Positions 5,752 to 5,806 of a DNA stretch of 5,806 nucleotides are shown in pieces; the stretch's first letter is position 1, and each line of letters begins with the position of its first letter. The translations under genes and the position numbers were made by a program. The stretch is from an uncultured Butyrivibrio sp. GTDB taxonomy: Bacteria > Bacillota > Clostridia > Lachnospirales > Lachnospiraceae. Location: positions 1 to 5,806 of the forward strand of contig CAMVRW010000161.1 of the NCBI GenBank assembly GCA_947169985.1. Reading direction: 5' to 3'. The notes beneath the pieces were generated by a model, which made no database searches, was not told the origin of the DNA, and saw nothing but the letters and a program-made list of their open reading frames with translations.

Positions 5752-5806
5752 GCCGGCATGTCGGAATGGCAGACGATGCAGACTCAAAATCTGTTGTGGG
5801 TAACCA
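5752..5806 (+). tRNA. tRNA-Leu(CAA), 5' part, cut by the window edge
   Basis: The sequence folds as the first two thirds of a leucine tRNA. The acceptor strand is GCCGGCA (5752-5758), followed by TG. The D stem TCG/CGA (5761-5763 with 5774-5776) closes a loop GAATGGCAGA that contains the conserved GG. The anticodon stem GCAGA/TCTGT (5778-5782 with 5790-5794) closes the seven-base loop CTCAAAA, whose anticodon CAA (5785-5787) reads the UUG leucine codon. The following TGTGGGTAACCA begins the long variable arm expected of class II leucine tRNAs. The T arm and the 3' acceptor strand lie beyond the window, so intactness cannot be judged. It has its own promoter candidate upstream and may be the first of a tRNA cluster. 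Confidence 0.9.

Noticed and set aside
4325..5806. A functional link between TcdA and the nearby tRNA-Leu gene.
   Set aside because: TcdA acts on tRNAs that carry t6A and read ANN codons. tRNA-Leu(CAA) reads UUG and is not a substrate, and it has its own promoter, so the closeness is probably chance.
1..5806. Searched by eye for CRISPR repeats, insertion sequences, direct repeats and integrase or attachment sites.
   Set aside because: No repeated units, transposase or integrase genes were seen. The tRNA could serve as an attachment site, but its 3' end is outside the window.

Overview
The window is a compact stretch of bacterial chromosome with seven protein genes and one partial tRNA gene, all on the + strand, with almost no non-coding space. 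The moderately AT-rich composition, strong Shine-Dalgarno sites, family II (DHHA2) pyrophosphatase and overall gene style suggest a Firmicute, most likely a Lachnospiraceae/Butyrivibrio-type anaerobe. That assignment is inferred from protein style and was not confirmed by a search.

Layout. (1) Bases 2-391 are the 3' end of a manganese-dependent inorganic pyrophosphatase (DHHA2 domain with the SRKKQ signature); its catalytic N-terminal part lies outside the window. (2) Bases 430-3981 hold three closely packed genes that look like a unit: a GNAT acetyltransferase with a probable second, degenerate GNAT half; a small, very acidic protein resembling the YbjN/CesT chaperone-like fold; and, one base after its stop codon, a 721-residue protein with a complete calpain-type (C2) cysteine protease domain at its C-terminus (Cys310, His640, Asn668). 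(3) Bases 4032-5668 hold an unrecognised 98-residue protein whose stop overlaps the start of tcdA (tRNA threonylcarbamoyladenosine dehydratase, ThiF/E1 fold), followed 12 bases later by a Nudix hydrolase of the ADP-ribose pyrophosphatase type. (4) Bases 5669-5806 hold a promoter with an extended -10, a hairpin at its predicted start point, and the 5' part of a tRNA-Leu(CAA) gene cut by the window edge.

The housekeeping genes (pyrophosphatase, tcdA, Nudix, tRNA) surround the three-gene calpain unit, which is the most unusual part. A large protease without a recognisable signal peptide, encoded immediately behind a small acidic chaperone-like protein, fits a chaperone-substrate or effector-partner pair. 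The acetyltransferase in front could modify or restrain it. The family assignment of the protease rests on clear motifs; its partnership, export and target are inference.
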